Notes: a model not told the origin generated them from the letters alone. A DNA stretch of 64,000 nt from Coccinella septempunctata (GCF_907165205.1 NC_058189.1:1738501-1802500); one strand, 5' to 3'. Shown: positions 10,891-21,800, numbered from the stretch's first letter. Made by a program: numbers and translations.

Positions 10891-11750
10891 TACGTCGAAA
10901 CCCATTTAATTAATTAATTCCAGTTAACACTTCCTCCTTTTTAATCGGGGAATCTCATTCTCCGGTGAGCCTTTTAATTTGCTATCTGTGTGTTTTTTCC
11001 AAAACAGGCACGTTGTCAGAATGGCGTTATTCAATCCTCGAGGGGCCTGATCAGCTTTCCTTCTTGCAGTTGTTCTAGTTTATCGCTGCGAAGATGGCTC
11101 CTTTAGGAGCTGTTTGGTAGGTTTATCGAACGATCCTTGAAACGTTTTTGCTCTTATTTATGAAGAGGATATGTATATTGATTTTGTGTTGGTGAACTCG
11201 AAGCAGCGAGAAAAAGTGATAGATGGGATGAATTTCCTAATTCGATTATTTTATAGGAAATAATTTATGGTTATTTCCGATACGCCCAATGAGAGGACTG
11301 TTGGAGCTGTACGGGACCTCCCTTTATTGCATCATAAATGATCGAAGAAGGACGATAAAAACAACGGTTATGAAAAGATATAAAAGTGGAATATTATACA
11401 TTGTGGTCAATTGGATTGGAGTTGTGAGTGTCATTTTGCAAAACTTCCCGAATTTTTTTTCGGAATTCTTCGGGATTTTTTGTATTTTCTAGTGATATGA
11501 GCAAGAATTACGCATTCTTATTGGTCTTCCAGTCAATGCCTTTTGCAAAAATGCAATGAAAAAGACGGGAGATTAACTCTTTTTAATATTTTCCAAGACT
11601 TCTGGCGTTATTGGTGTAATGTCATGTCATGATGCGTTAACCCGAAAATTCTTGGAAAATGTTTCTTCTTTCTTCTTTCTCATTGCATAATTGCTGAATG
11701 TCATCAGGATGGGCATTTATTATAATTTTAATAACCATGATTAATATCTA
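10891..11750. other. Unassigned AT-rich DNA
   Basis: No supported gene. A 67-codon open frame at 11,289-11,492 has no recognisable motif. The sequence is not repeated elsewhere in the window as far as I can see, so it may be host intergenic or intronic DNA. Confidence 0.5.
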
Positions 11751-11816
11751 CAAGGTGAGAACAAATATTTCAACAGTAGATTCTTGATGTCAAAAGAAAC
11801 ACTATTTTCTTTTACC
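11751..11816 (+). mobile_element. MITE-A copy 2, left end (split by Gypsy)
   Basis: TA is followed by CAAGGTGAGAACAAATATTT and CAACAGTAGATTCTTG, then TCAAAAGAAACAC: the left inverted end of MITE-A. It breaks at TTTACC where the Gypsy LTR begins and resumes at 16,946 with a duplicated TACC. Confidence 0.85.
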
Positions 11817-12398
11817 TGTGGGTTGAATAGTCTGTTGAGCTGGAACTATCGTTAGTATTTTCAGGGAAAAGGGAAGTGAAATAAAATATTCCAACAGAAT
11901 ATCACAGTTTTTATTCAACCCAACTTTTATGAGGGTTGCCCTGAAGAGTAAAATATGTGCAATGTCGTTTTAACAAAAACGAATTTGTTTCGCCCTAATG
12001 TGCGGTCACTGTTGACGTCCGGAATGCAGGCTCGGGATGCAGGTCAAGTGTCGCCCTGATAATTGTTGCCAGATGTGTTGGTACCGCACGTCTTCGAGTA
12101 GCTGGAGCGGTTTTGAGAAAAACCTTTTTGTGTGCAGGCTTGGAATGCGGAAGCGATATGCGTAATTTTCTTAGCTGGTGGTCGTCTGTCTCGATCGCTG
12201 AGTGTGAATGTGAATGAATCTTGCTTTTCATATGGGTTCTTTTTATACCATTTTCGGAACATTTTCTCTGCACCAATGAAATTGTACGACGAAGGAGGAG
12301 TGGTTTCCTATGTTTCTCCGTTTTGATTTTCTCGTCGAATTTGTTGTAGGAATTCGGCATGTGAATTTATTTTCGAGGAAATTATTACATTTCCTACA
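11817..12398 (-). repeat. Gypsy 3' LTR
   Basis: 582 bp, no difference seen from 16,364-16,945. Open frames of 60-120 codons inside occur in both LTRs and are not genes. Confidence 0.95.
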
Positions 12399-12412
12399 CA
12401 CTCCCCCACCAG
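12399..12412 (-). other. Gypsy polypurine tract
   Basis: Minus strand GGTGGGGGAGTG ends directly at the 3' LTR, as expected for the plus-strand primer. Confidence 0.75.
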
Positions 12413-12420
12413 TGACGAAG

Positions 12421-15400
12421 TTACGAAACATATTGTAGAAATCTCTTGGGAAAATGAACTCTTCTGCCGGATCTAGTAGTTGTTCTTTCCTGGGCTGGAG
12501 TTTGATCTTCTCTATCGGGTTCTACAGGGTGTTCTTGCATTGGCTGGTTCTTCATATCGTCGTCCGCGATGACATAGGCTGGTTTTAACCTGTCGATTGT
12601 CACTGTCGTTTCCTTGCCGTTTATTTTTATTACGAAGTGTTTTGGACTTCGACTCAACACTTCGTATGGTCCGTCGTAGGGGTTTTGCAGGCCTTTCTTC
12701 GGACCATCATGCCGGACGAACACGTAAGGTGAAGTTAACAAGTCCTTGAATATAAAGCTGGTCCGCTCTACGTGGTGGCTTCCATCAGTGGGCCTTATTT
12801 CTTGCATTTGTTGCCTCAGGTTCACTATGAAGTCGGATGTGTTCTCGCTGTCATCCGTACTTCTGGAATCCAGGAACTCTCCAGGCAATCTGAGTGGCTC
12901 TCCATATACCAGTTCTGCTGCCGTTGCTTTAAGGTCTTCTCGCCAGGCTGCTCGCATTCCGAGGAGGACGGTAGGGAGTGTTTCGGTCCATCGGTCGTTT
13001 TTGTGGCATTTTATTGCTGCCTTAAGTTGTCGATGGATTCTCTCCACCATGCCGTTTGCTGCTGGGTGATAGGCAGTGGTACGGATGTGATTCGTGCCAG
13101 TCAACTTACTTAATTCGTTGAACAGGCTCGACTCGAATTGTCTTCCCTGATCAGTGGTGATCCGAAGTGGAGTACCGAACCTCGTTATCCAGTTTGTGTA
13201 AAATTCTCTGGCGATGGTAGATGCCTCCTGGTTTTGGAGTGGGATGGCTTCTGGCCATCTAGTGAATCGGTCGACACAAGTGAGGCAGTATCGGTAGCCC
13301 TCAGAGTGTGGCATGGTGATGATGTCCATGTGCACGTGGTCGAATCGACGTGTTGGTGGCATGAAAGTACCCAGTGGAGCATTGACGTGGCGAGTGACTT
13401 TGGCTCGCTGACACTCTATACAGCTGCGGGACCATTTTCTGCAGTCTGCGTTGATTGAAGGCCATACGAAACGTTGTTTGACCATTTTGATGGATGCATC
13501 CACTCCGGGATGTGCCAGTCTGTGAATGGTATCGAAGGCTGCTCTGCGAAATGATTTGGTGAGAAATGGACGTGCCTGAGGTGTGGATGTATCACAGTAC
13601 ACCGCGATTTCTGACCCATGTGGTTTCATCTTCCGTAGCAGCAATCCTGTGTCACCTTGAAGATATCTCTGCAGTTCGTCGTCATCATCTTGCGATGTGG
13701 CCAATGCTGCATAGTCCAAGATGGGAGTCACTTCGTCCACTCTTGAAAGGGCATCAGCGACGACATTCTGCAATCCTGGTACGTAGCGTATGTCGGTGGA
13801 GAATTGCGATATATAATCCAGATGGCGGAACTGTCTGGGCGAGCACTTCTCTGGCTTCTGCTTGAAGGCATACGTCAATGGCTTGTGATCCGTGAAAATG
13901 GTAAAGTTTCGGGCCTCTACCATGTGTCTGAAGTGTTTGATGGCTAGGTAGATGGCTAGCAGTTCACGGTCGTATGCTCCATAACGAGTCTCTGGTGGTG
14001 ACAGTTTCTTGGAGAAGAATGCCAGTGGTTGCCATTCGCTGTTGACCAATTGTTGCAGAGTAGCTCCTACTGCAGTGTCTGACGCGTCGGTTACTAAGGC
14101 TAGAGGAGCGGCGTCCTTGGGATGCGCAAGCAAGGTGGCTGAAGCTAGCATCTTCTTCCCTTCTTCAAAGGCTGCAGTGGCTTCTGGGGTCCATGAGATC
14201 TTCGCCTTTCCTTTCAGTTTTGGCACAAGCAGGTCGTGGAGAGGTGCAAGTGTCTGTGATGCTCGGGGTATGAAACGACGATAGAAGTTTATCATACCCA
14301 GGAATCTTCGAAGGTCTTTGGCGGTTGTTGGTTGACTGTACCCCAGTATGTCTTGGATTCTGTCTGGCAGTGGTCTTGTTCCATCGGTAGAGACGAGGTA
14401 ACCAAGGAACTTTACTTCTGGTTGTCCAAAGATACACTTGGCTGGGTTGAGGACGATGGAGTAGTTGCGGAACCTCTCGAAGATGATCCGGAGATGTTCC
14501 ATGTGTTCCTCTTCGGACGATGAGGCGATCAGTACGTCATCAATGTAGCTGAAGCAAAAGTCCAGTCCTTGTAGAACCTCATCGATGAACCTTTGGAAAG
14601 TCTGTGCTGCGTTCCGTAGTCCAAACGTCATGACTGGGAACTCGAACAGTCCAAATGGTGTTGTGATGGCGGTCTTGGGAACATCTTCTTCGGCCAAGGG
14701 AATCTGGTTGTATGCCCTCACTAGATCGAGGGTTGAGAAAATTTTCTTCCCCTGGAGGATGTGGGCGTAGTCCTGGATGTGCCTCACGGGATACTGATCG
14801 GGGACAGTCCGGGCGTTTAGGGCACGGTAGTCTCCACACGGTCTCCATTCTTCAGAACCCTTCTTTGGTGCGAGATGCAGTGGGGATGACCATGGACTCT
14901 TGGATGGACGGGCGATTCCTAGTCGTAGCATGGCTTCGAACTCCTTTTTGGCTGCCTTGTACTTATCTGGTGCCAAACGTCGTGGTCTCGAAGCTACTGG
15001 TGGTCCGGGCATCGTCTTGATGTGATGCCTCGTGTTGTGCCTGATGCGTCCTGGTGCTCCTGCAGGTCTGGTGATCTCTGGAAAATGCGTTAGTAGATCA
15101 TGATACCTGGAGGATCCGTTGACAGTCTTGACTTCTGGGATGGAGCACTCAGCCACTTCTCCTTGGGTAGTGAGTTGGGTGGTTCCGTCCAAAAGTCTTC
15201 GGTTCCTCACGTCCACTAGCAGGTTGTAGAAACTCAAGAAGTCGACGCCGATGATGGGTTTTGATACGTCTGCTATCACGAACCTCCATGTGAAATCTCG
15301 GCGTAGTCCTAGGTTCAGCGTGAGGGTGGTTGTACCATACGTGGCGATGGATGTCCCATTGGCTGCTGAAAGGACGTAGTCGGACTTCTCTCGTCTGCCA

Positions 15401-15612
15401 GTGACTGCGCTGCGTGGGAAGACGCACAGGTCTGCCCCAGTGTCGACCAGGAACTGCAACTTGGAGTCCTGATCCGTGATAAACAAGCGGCGCGTCGTTG
15501 GGCTGGGATCACTGGCCGCTTCTAGTGAAGGCCCCCTTCGTTTCCCGAGGTGTAGTTGCAGGGCTGCACGCACTTCGTGGACCTGGCTCCAAATCTCGCA
15601 TGGTACCAGCAC
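12421..15612 (-). CDS. Gypsy Pol polyprotein (protease, RT, RNase H, integrase)
   Basis: 1,063 open codons on the minus strand. Domains in order: aspartic protease with FLVDTGADLCVF (catalytic D57); reverse transcriptase with WRPCGDYRALN (about 256-267), LDLVRAYNQIP and the catalytic YIDD at 356-359; RNase H with LVTDASDTAVGA and FTDHKPLTY; an HHCC integrase finger (HRLAHPG...CIECQRAK); integrase core with DIIT, TDQGRQFES and a later glutamate; C-terminal chromo-like/GPY-type region (GPYEVLSRSPKHFVIK). The first codons overlap gag and are probably read only by -1 frameshifting, so the methionine at 15,612 need not be used. Length and order are normal for a Gypsy Pol. No break was found. Confidence 0.95.
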   Translation of the reverse strand: MLVPCEIWSQVHEVRAALQLHLGKRRGPSLEAASDPSPTTRRLFITDQDSKLQFLVDTGADLCVFPRSAVTGRREKSDYVLSAANGTSIATYGTTTLTLNLGLRRDFTWRFVIADVSKPIIGVDFLSFYNLLVDVRNRRLLDGTTQLTTQGEVAECSIPEVKTVNGSSRYHDLLTHFPEITRPAGAPGRIRHNTRHHIKTMPGPPVASRPRRLAPDKYKAAKKEFEAMLRLGIARPSKSPWSSPLHLAPKKGSEEWRPCGDYRALNARTVPDQYPVRHIQDYAHILQGKKIFSTLDLVRAYNQIPLAEEDVPKTAITTPFGLFEFPVMTFGLRNAAQTFQRFIDEVLQGLDFCFSYIDDVLIASSSEEEHMEHLRIIFERFRNYSIVLNPAKCIFGQPEVKFLGYLVSTDGTRPLPDRIQDILGYSQPTTAKDLRRFLGMINFYRRFIPRASQTLAPLHDLLVPKLKGKAKISWTPEATAAFEEGKKMLASATLLAHPKDAAPLALVTDASDTAVGATLQQLVNSEWQPLAFFSKKLSPPETRYGAYDRELLAIYLAIKHFRHMVEARNFTIFTDHKPLTYAFKQKPEKCSPRQFRHLDYISQFSTDIRYVPGLQNVVADALSRVDEVTPILDYAALATSQDDDDELQRYLQGDTGLLLRKMKPHGSEIAVYCDTSTPQARPFLTKSFRRAAFDTIHRLAHPGVDASIKMVKQRFVWPSINADCRKWSRSCIECQRAKVTRHVNAPLGTFMPPTRRFDHVHMDIITMPHSEGYRYCLTCVDRFTRWPEAIPLQNQEASTIAREFYTNWITRFGTPLRITTDQGRQFESSLFNELSKLTGTNHIRTTAYHPAANGMVERIHRQLKAAIKCHKNDRWTETLPTVLLGMRAAWREDLKATAAELVYGEPLRLPGEFLDSRSTDDSENTSDFIVNLRQQMQEIRPTDGSHHVERTSFIFKDLLTSPYVFVRHDGPKKGLQNPYDGPYEVLSRSPKHFVIKINGKETTVTIDRLKPAYVIADDDMKNQPMQEHPVEPDREDQTPAQERTTTRSGRRVHFPKRFLQYVS

Positions 15613-16319
15613 TTTCCATCAGTTGACGATCGTCTGCGACTCTGGCTTCTTCGACGGTCGTGGGAACGGCTTCGGCTACCATCTCTCCTGGGTCGGTGGT
15701 GTGCTGCCAGCTCTGCTCGCAGGGTTGCTATCTCTAGGTTCAGTCCTAAGAACATCTGCTCCAGCTTCCTATTGATGACGGCCTCTATGTTGGTTGTCTC
15801 CGCTATCTGGTGGAAGATAGGTCGGGAGGCTTCCATTATATGGTCTGCATGGGTTGCCAAGTCTTCGAGATTTATGTCCTTGATGATGGCCAATGACACC
15901 TGGACACACTTGGGTAGCCGGCTCATCCACAGGGATTTCATCAGGGCATCTGGGACGGTTCGATCTGCGAGTCCCTGTAAATGACGAAGGAATTGTGACG
16001 GCTTACGATCTCCAATTTCCTCTCGTTCAAGTAGGCGGCGGATCTTCTCTTCTTGGGAGGCACTCAGACGTCGCACCAGCTCCATCTTCAATTTCTCGTA
16101 GGCCCCGTTGGTTGGTGGGTTCATGATTATGTCCTTCACCTCGGCGGCAAATTTTGCTGGCAGGGCTCCTACGATGTAACCAAACTTAGTCCGGTCTTGT
16201 GTCACTCCGGAGCAAAGAAAACTTCCTTCAGCCATGGCGAACCATAATTCGGGGTCGGCGGCTACAAACTCTGGCATCCGAACGGCGACTCTTGAGACCT
16301 GGGCTGCTTCTTGTTCCAT
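15522..16319 (-). CDS. Gypsy Gag
   Basis: 265 codons. The N-terminal capsid-like part (PEFVAADPELWFAMAEGSF, about residues 14-32) matches the opening of many arthropod Gypsy Gags. A long alpha-helical region follows, then an Arg/Ser-rich stretch (about 210-235) and a nucleocapsid-like CWYHARFG...KCVQPC cluster near the C terminus. Gag would form the particle that packages element RNA. The start at 16,319 lies just inside the 5' LTR and PBS, the expected position. The reading frame ends at a TAG 18 bases after a slippery heptamer. Confidence 0.93.
   Translation of the reverse strand: MEQEAAQVSRVAVRMPEFVAADPELWFAMAEGSFLCSGVTQDRTKFGYIVGALPAKFAAEVKDIIMNPPTNGAYEKLKMELVRRLSASQEEKIRRLLEREEIGDRKPSQFLRHLQGLADRTVPDALMKSLWMSRLPKCVQVSLAIIKDINLEDLATHADHIMEASRPIFHQIAETTNIEAVINRKLEQMFLGLNLEIATLRAELAAHHRPRRDGSRSRSHDRRRSQSRRRSSTDGKCWYHARFGARSTKCVQPCNYTSGNEGGLH
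15540..15546 (-). promoter_or_regulatory. -1 ribosomal frameshift heptamer GGGAAAC (gag-pol)
   Basis: On the minus strand the gag frame reads tcG GGA AAC, so the heptamer has the X XXY YYZ phase needed for simultaneous slippage. It lies inside the 91-nt gag-pol overlap, and pol is in the -1 frame. GGGAAAC is a known retroviral-type slippery heptamer. A downstream stimulatory structure was not modelled. Confidence 0.75.
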
Positions 16320-16342
16320 TTTTCTTCGGGGCTTCCTTTTCG

Positions 16343-16360
16343 ATCACGTCGGGGTCACCA
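16343..16360 (-). other. Gypsy primer binding site
   Basis: Three bases inside the 5' LTR the minus strand reads TGGTGACCCCGACGTGAT, beginning with the TGG complement of a tRNA CCA end. The tRNA was not identified. Confidence 0.75.
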
Positions 16361-16363
16361 ATT

Positions 16364-16945
16364 TGTGGGTTGAATAGTCTGTTGAGCTGGAACTATCGTT
16401 AGTATTTTCAGGGAAAAGGGAAGTGAAATAAAATATTCCAACAGAATATCACAGTTTTTATTCAACCCAACTTTTATGAGGGTTGCCCTGAAGAGTAAAA
16501 TATGTGCAATGTCGTTTTAACAAAAACGAATTTGTTTCGCCCTAATGTGCGGTCACTGTTGACGTCCGGAATGCAGGCTCGGGATGCAGGTCAAGTGTCG
16601 CCCTGATAATTGTTGCCAGATGTGTTGGTACCGCACGTCTTCGAGTAGCTGGAGCGGTTTTGAGAAAAACCTTTTTGTGTGCAGGCTTGGAATGCGGAAG
16701 CGATATGCGTAATTTTCTTAGCTGGTGGTCGTCTGTCTCGATCGCTGAGTGTGAATGTGAATGAATCTTGCTTTTCATATGGGTTCTTTTTATACCATTT
16801 TCGGAACATTTTCTCTGCACCAATGAAATTGTACGACGAAGGAGGAGTGGTTTCCTATGTTTCTCCGTTTTGATTTTCTCGTCGAATTTGTTGTAGGAAT
16901 TCGGCATGTGAATTTATTTTCGAGGAAATTATTACATTTCCTACA
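16364..16945 (-). repeat. Gypsy 5' LTR
   Basis: 582 bp, no difference seen from 11,817-12,398; upstream LTR of the minus-strand element. Confidence 0.95.
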
Positions 16946-17473
16946 TACCATTTTCTCCGAATCGGCTCAGTTTAAGAGTAACAGGCTGTTTAAAAACCAT
17001 AAAAAAATTCACAAGATATCACCCACGTTTTCCAGTTTTCTCATTATAACCATTACGTACCAAAATTCAAAGAACCCAATTTCTGAAACTAAGTGGGACG
17101 CTATCTAATGAATGTTTGAACGTTTTGTAAAATGAAAGTATTCTTTATGTTTTCTCGTATAATGTTCCGTTCTCGAGTAATTTGATTGTCAAAAATTAAA
17201 AAGTATCTGTGAAATTTGAAAAATCGGGTACTTGAGCTGAATATAACAAACAAACAACACTGTTTAAAAGATCCACAGATTTGTAGTGTCACAGATTCAG
17301 GTAGTTATTCTGAAAGGAATTTTTTTTTCTAGGGGTTGCACAGCCCATTATGAAAACTATGGCTATAACTTTTATCAGGGCGAATTGGAAAAAATCGTAT
17401 AGAAAAAAAAGTGGTTCTTTCAACCTCAAGAATCTACTGTTAAAATATTTGTACGGGTCAGAGTCTCACTCTG
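16946..17473 (+). mobile_element. MITE-A copy 2, right part
   Basis: Continues from the Gypsy insertion: TACCATTTTCTCCGAATCGG, then AATTTGATTGTCAAAAATTA and the inverted end CTCAAGAATCTACTGTTAAA ... GGGTCAGAGTCTCACTCTG. The two pieces together make a MITE of about 590 bp with terminal inverted repeats of roughly 65-75 bp. The right-hand TA is mutated to TG. Confidence 0.85.
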
Positions 17474-17985
17474 TGTAATAGTATTGTAATTGAAAGACCA
17501 TCAAATTGAGGTGTCACGTGACATAATTTCCCGTTAAAAAAATCAGTAATCTCTTTCACATGAATGTCAAAAATTCGGTGATCAGAAAATATATGAGTCG
17601 ACATGTTTCAGCATTTTGAGCTAAAAATGATTTTTTAGGGGAAGATTTACACTCTACTGTGAAGTGAAGATTTATTTCATTTCGATAATTTATATTATTA
17701 TGATGATTGATCATGCGTGATGAGGAATGATTGTGAGATGATCGGTAAATATGGTGGAACACTCTGAATCTGGAAGTCGATGAATAAAATTAAGTATTGT
17801 TAAACTAGTGCCCGCTATTTTAATATTGCTACTGTGTTTTTGAGTGGGTACATTTCAATACCATATAGAGTTGTTTTCACCTTGTTGCATTTTGTGAAAG
17901 AGGACTTTTTTCCAGAATAAAAGCTTATGTTGCCTTATAAATGTAGAAACACAATTTTTTCAACTATCTATACTTTATACTCTAT
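17474..17985. other. Unassigned AT-rich DNA
   Basis: No gene or repeat recognised. A short frame on the minus strand rich in His/Ser/Asn (17,556-17,762) is low-complexity. Confidence 0.5.
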
Positions 17986-19160
17986 AGTTTATTTTAGCAG
18001 TCGGTTGGCCATGAAATAATATTCTCAAGTTTTTGTAACTAGAAGTTGAGTTGGCACTCATGAACTGTCGTTAATGTCATAACGTCGTTGCCACAACTAA
18101 TATCAATTTTTATTACGAAAATGCCGAAAGTGATTGAAAAAAGGGACAGGGTTTCAGGAAGTGCTATTTAGAATTCAGGTCCGCTCATTCGAAGTTATAC
18201 CCTGGTATTCTAAAATCCACAATACGTCAGACGGTAGCGAACATATTCAATGTAAGAGATTTTATATAATGTTTTATCTGGATCTAAAAGACTTATATTT
18301 CAGCTGAATATTTCCACAATCAGAAAGAATGTGAATGAAGAGGATGACAAAGAATTTCCTTCTATTGGGACACCCAAAAAAGTGGTGGCATTTGAGAATT
18401 TTATGTTTGAGTGAATTAATGCGAAAAAATTACTACAGGATTTTCGATAAATGTCATAGGAGAATAAGTTCCCTAAAATGGATTTTTCCATTTTTCATTT
18501 GACTTGTCCTATACAATGTAAAAGTCTTAAGGTACTAATAAATACCTAATTATTATTATTACATCAATGTATTAAGATGAATAGCCACAAATACGCGCAA
18601 GTTGCCCTGTTACTTGTTTATTCATGTGAAATTTTTGTTCAACGGTGAAGTTGCATCTTAACTTGAAACTTCCTTCAATTCCTTTTACTTATATTGATGC
18701 AAGATGATTTTTGTTGAAGAATTTAACATTCTTGTAATTATCTGTTAATTCCTTCGGGGGATACCCATTTTCAACCACTGCGTCATATTCATTTCATCTT
18801 CGGGTTAATATTTCTGAAATCTACAAATGATGTAAGCCAAAGAAGATAACGAACATTAACTCTCCTCAAGCTAGTGCATATTATGATATTATACTGATCT
18901 CTTGTGTTTTCCATGCAAATAACTGGATTTGGTATGCCTTCAAACATTTTCTATAAACTTCAATTATGTTCGTCACATATTTTCCAAAGAGATTCGACAT
19001 TGTGATTAAATACGTAATAACAGAAACTTTAACGTAGAACGGGCAACATAGCGTTGATTTAAAACCCAAAAATGTTTTGACAAGCTTCATAACCCCACAT
19101 TTTCGTACCATACAGAGTGAAATGTGTCAAATTTCCATGGCCAACCGACTGCTAAAATAA
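17986..19160. mobile_element. Decayed DNA transposon with TTTATTTTAGCAGTCGG inverted ends
   Basis: The left end TTTATTTTAGCAGTCGGTTG (continuing GCCATG) is repeated inverted at the right end (about 19,136-19,160) with one difference over about 25 bp. About 130 bp inside, an ATG begins MPKVIEKRDRVSGSAI. Past a possible intron (GTAAGAG near 18,252 to TTTCAG near 18,302) comes NEEDDKEFPSIGTPKKVV then INAKKLLQDF, which loosely resembles the N-terminal part of a DDE transposase. Frames are broken and the element is too short to be autonomous. A related fragment lies at 47,690-47,815. No clear target duplication. Confidence 0.5.
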
Positions 19161-20114
19161 AATTGAATGAAGTATACTCGCTTGGGTCAGAATCGTTGAA
19201 AAAATTTCCATGGCAACAATGTCGAAAAATCTCATATGAAGAAAAAATAACATTGAAAATTGAAAGTTTACCCAGTACTGGAAAGCAGTATTATCTGGGA
19301 TACCTACTCTATATCCCGAAAAAAAGATCATTTAAAAACCCATGAATACATACGGCCTATTATATTTCCGTTAATTCAGGAAAGAAAGGAGAATGGCATG
19401 ATTCGAATAAAAGGTTCCATTAAATATATAATGTTAGTCGAGTGTGGAAAATTCCAATCTCTGAATAACTTTTACACCGGGGGATAAAGGCGGAATATTT
19501 CTATTCCGCTTGGGATCTTTCCCTGATTTCAAACCTCAGTATCCACATTTGCCGAGAGAATAGTTTGGTTTAATAGCTCGCTTAAGAGCCCATTCGATCT
19601 CTTTCTATGATGTAGGAATTAAATTCTCATTCTTACAAGCGAATTACGCAATTCGATTCAAATCCCAGGAACCATTTGTGCCCAGTAGGAAATCAAGATT
19701 AATTTCTTTCGTCAGAAAAGGCTTTTTTGGATGACAAATGATTCGAAGGTGGCCAGGGACATATGGTCCCCTGTCCCCTAGAGGCTCGATTCTTTTGAAA
19801 ATATAACACGACGATGACAGTTTTCTTTTCAAGAACCATATTTACCTTCTGATGGTCGGTCTACACTCCTGTAACAATAAACCTATTGTTACTATTGTCT
19901 ATTTGTAGCCTGTTTCATTTAGTTTATCACCTGATATCGACCTATTTTTATCCGAAAATGAGGTTCGAAAATGCTTAATGACTCAGACAATTGATTAGGA
20001 TATATACCATGCTTCATAATTCGGATATTTTTGAAAAAAAAATAAAATATACTTGTCCAAGTCACCCACCGATTTGGGAAGCTTGGGACACAAGTTAAAA
20101 ACTACTGATTTCTC
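19161..20114. other. Unassigned AT-rich DNA
   Basis: No supported gene. Near 20,055-20,095 there are CAAGTCACCCACC and GCTTGGGACACAAG motifs that belong to the flank of the repeat at 20,115-20,750. Confidence 0.45.
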
Positions 20115-20750
20115 AATTCTCAAATGAAATAGGTGAGGGAATTAAATGATATACCCCTATTTCAGCGAAAGTAAATATATTGCAACTCAAATGTAAAAAA
20201 ACTAAACAAAACAAGGGAAATTTGATTTCTTTCATTCTTTGGTGATTTCTTTGTGGAACTAACGTAAATAGTAATATCCTGCGAAAAATCGGCATATTTC
20301 CTGCTGCCAATGAGCAGATTGTATCTATTCGGCCTTTTCTCAAGTCACCCTATGAAAAAACAAAATAAATGAATGAGATCCGTGTTGCCGTTTGATTTGT
20401 GAACAACCTTGTTTGGACATATCTAATATCCCAATATACTACGAACCAGAAAAAAAATTACACATGCACAAATTGAAACACATGTACAGGACACTAGAAA
20501 GTATAAGGGCCATGAAAAAACGCGCTTTTACTCTTCTGAAATGGTTAATTTTTCCTGTCGATTCAAACGCTCTGGTCACGGCAAACTGAACAGGAATTAA
20601 TTGTTAAACTAACCGAAAAGGCCCTAAACAGTCTAATAAGTTTGTCCCTTCACTCATGAATGGTAAGAAACAAGGAAATCTGCAAGGGGGGGTAATTGTC
20701 TCAAGTTACAGGACTGTCCTGAGTCACCTGAATCTACCGTACAATTTAAT
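20115..20750 (-). repeat. Inverted copy of the 915-1530 repeat
   Basis: The minus strand aligns to 915-1,530 from the TAATAAG/AAATAGG block to the GACTTGGGACAGTCCTG block. Point and indel differences are frequent, so both copies are old. Confidence 0.7.
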
Positions 20751-21283
20751 ACTGAAAAACAAAATCTAAATGATAACAGAAGAACCTAAAAATATGCAAG
20801 ATTCAGAGGAAGATTATATTATGAAATGACCAATAATCTTTTGTATTCCTTTTTCAGATTTTCTAAAAAATTTCAATCAACTATGTGACTATAAATAGTT
20901 GTGGGAGTGAAAACAGGACCCAACATGGTGCCATCAAATAATTCGTCAATATACAAAATCGAATTCAATTTGCCAGACCGTGAATATTCAAATCAATTAA
21001 CAGTGAAATATAGCAGCAATATTTATGAAATGCCAGTATTCAAATATATACTAATGGTTTCCACTAATTTTTAGTTAGCCGCAGGTGTTCGGTGTTCCGG
21101 TTAATCAACCCTTTCAATTTTTCCATCCACATGAGGATTTGTGGTTGACACTCCATCAGATTCTATTAGCGGAAAATAGTGAATTCGTGAAATGAATCAA
21201 TTTGCATCAGAATAAAATAACAAGAGTGCGCAGAATATCTATTGAATTTATGCTGAATTTTACAGTCCATTTAGGCCCGGTTG
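20751..21283. other. Unassigned AT-rich DNA
   Basis: No supported gene or repeat. Confidence 0.45.
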
Positions 21284-21500
21284 TACAGGGTGGGCAAAAT
21301 TCTATGGGAATGAATGGCAGCTCTGTAACCGTAAGAGCTAGGGAAAAATGGATGGCTCTACGCCACTGCATACTATATGAAAAAACCGTCTGTGAAATGT
21401 TTTGTTTTTCGATATCATTGAAACGAAATAGAGGCTCCAATTGAAAGCTGAAAAAAGATTTTTCACTTATAACATTTTTCCCAAAAAATCATATTTTCCT
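21284..21500 (+). repeat. MITE-like sequence starting TACAGGGTGGGCAAAATTC
   Basis: The start matches the inverted ends of the palindromic MITEs at 30,918 and 45,753. The interior differs and no matching right end was found, so this is a related or truncated element. The small open frames over it on both strands are artefacts. Confidence 0.45.
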
Positions 21501-21800
21501 AGAAATATATGTTAGAAGATGTGGTTTTGGCATAAAAGAATTACTGAATAATACTAAATTAATTGTCTCAAAACTTTGCTGCACGAATCTCTCGAAAAAA
21601 TATTACTTCCAATAAATATTCTTTTGGTTACTATGAATATATAAAGTATAATAACAGCTCACCATTTGAGGACGAAATAAGTTGCGTTTCTATTGGTTCG
21701 ATTTTAAATTTTTAATTTGCCAAATACCTATGTATCAAAATGGCATAATTCATCAAGAAACTGCCAATAAAATAAAATAAAAAACCAGGTTATTGAACAT

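Larger units (their letters stand above)
11817..16945 (-). mobile_element. Ty3/Gypsy LTR retrotransposon, 5.1 kb, apparently intact
   Basis: Two 582-bp LTRs with no difference seen (11,817-12,398 and 16,364-16,945) begin TGTGGGTTG and end TTTCCTACA. Target duplication is TACC (11,813-11,816 and 16,946-16,949), the 4-bp size typical of Gypsy elements. Gag and Pol are both open on the minus strand and overlap in the -1 frame. There is no third (env-like) gene: only 22 bp separate pol from the 3' LTR. Indistinguishable LTRs and intact frames argue for very recent insertion. Confidence 0.96.

Noticed and set aside
11995..12360. 121-codon frame repeated at 16,542-16,907
   Set aside because: It lies inside both Gypsy LTRs. 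It is identical because the LTRs are.
12399..12420. Envelope gene of an errantivirus-type Gypsy element
   Set aside because: There is no room between pol and the 3' LTR, so the element has no env.
12746..16402. Many plus-strand frames across the Gypsy element
   Set aside because: They are shadows of gag and pol in a GC-richer region.
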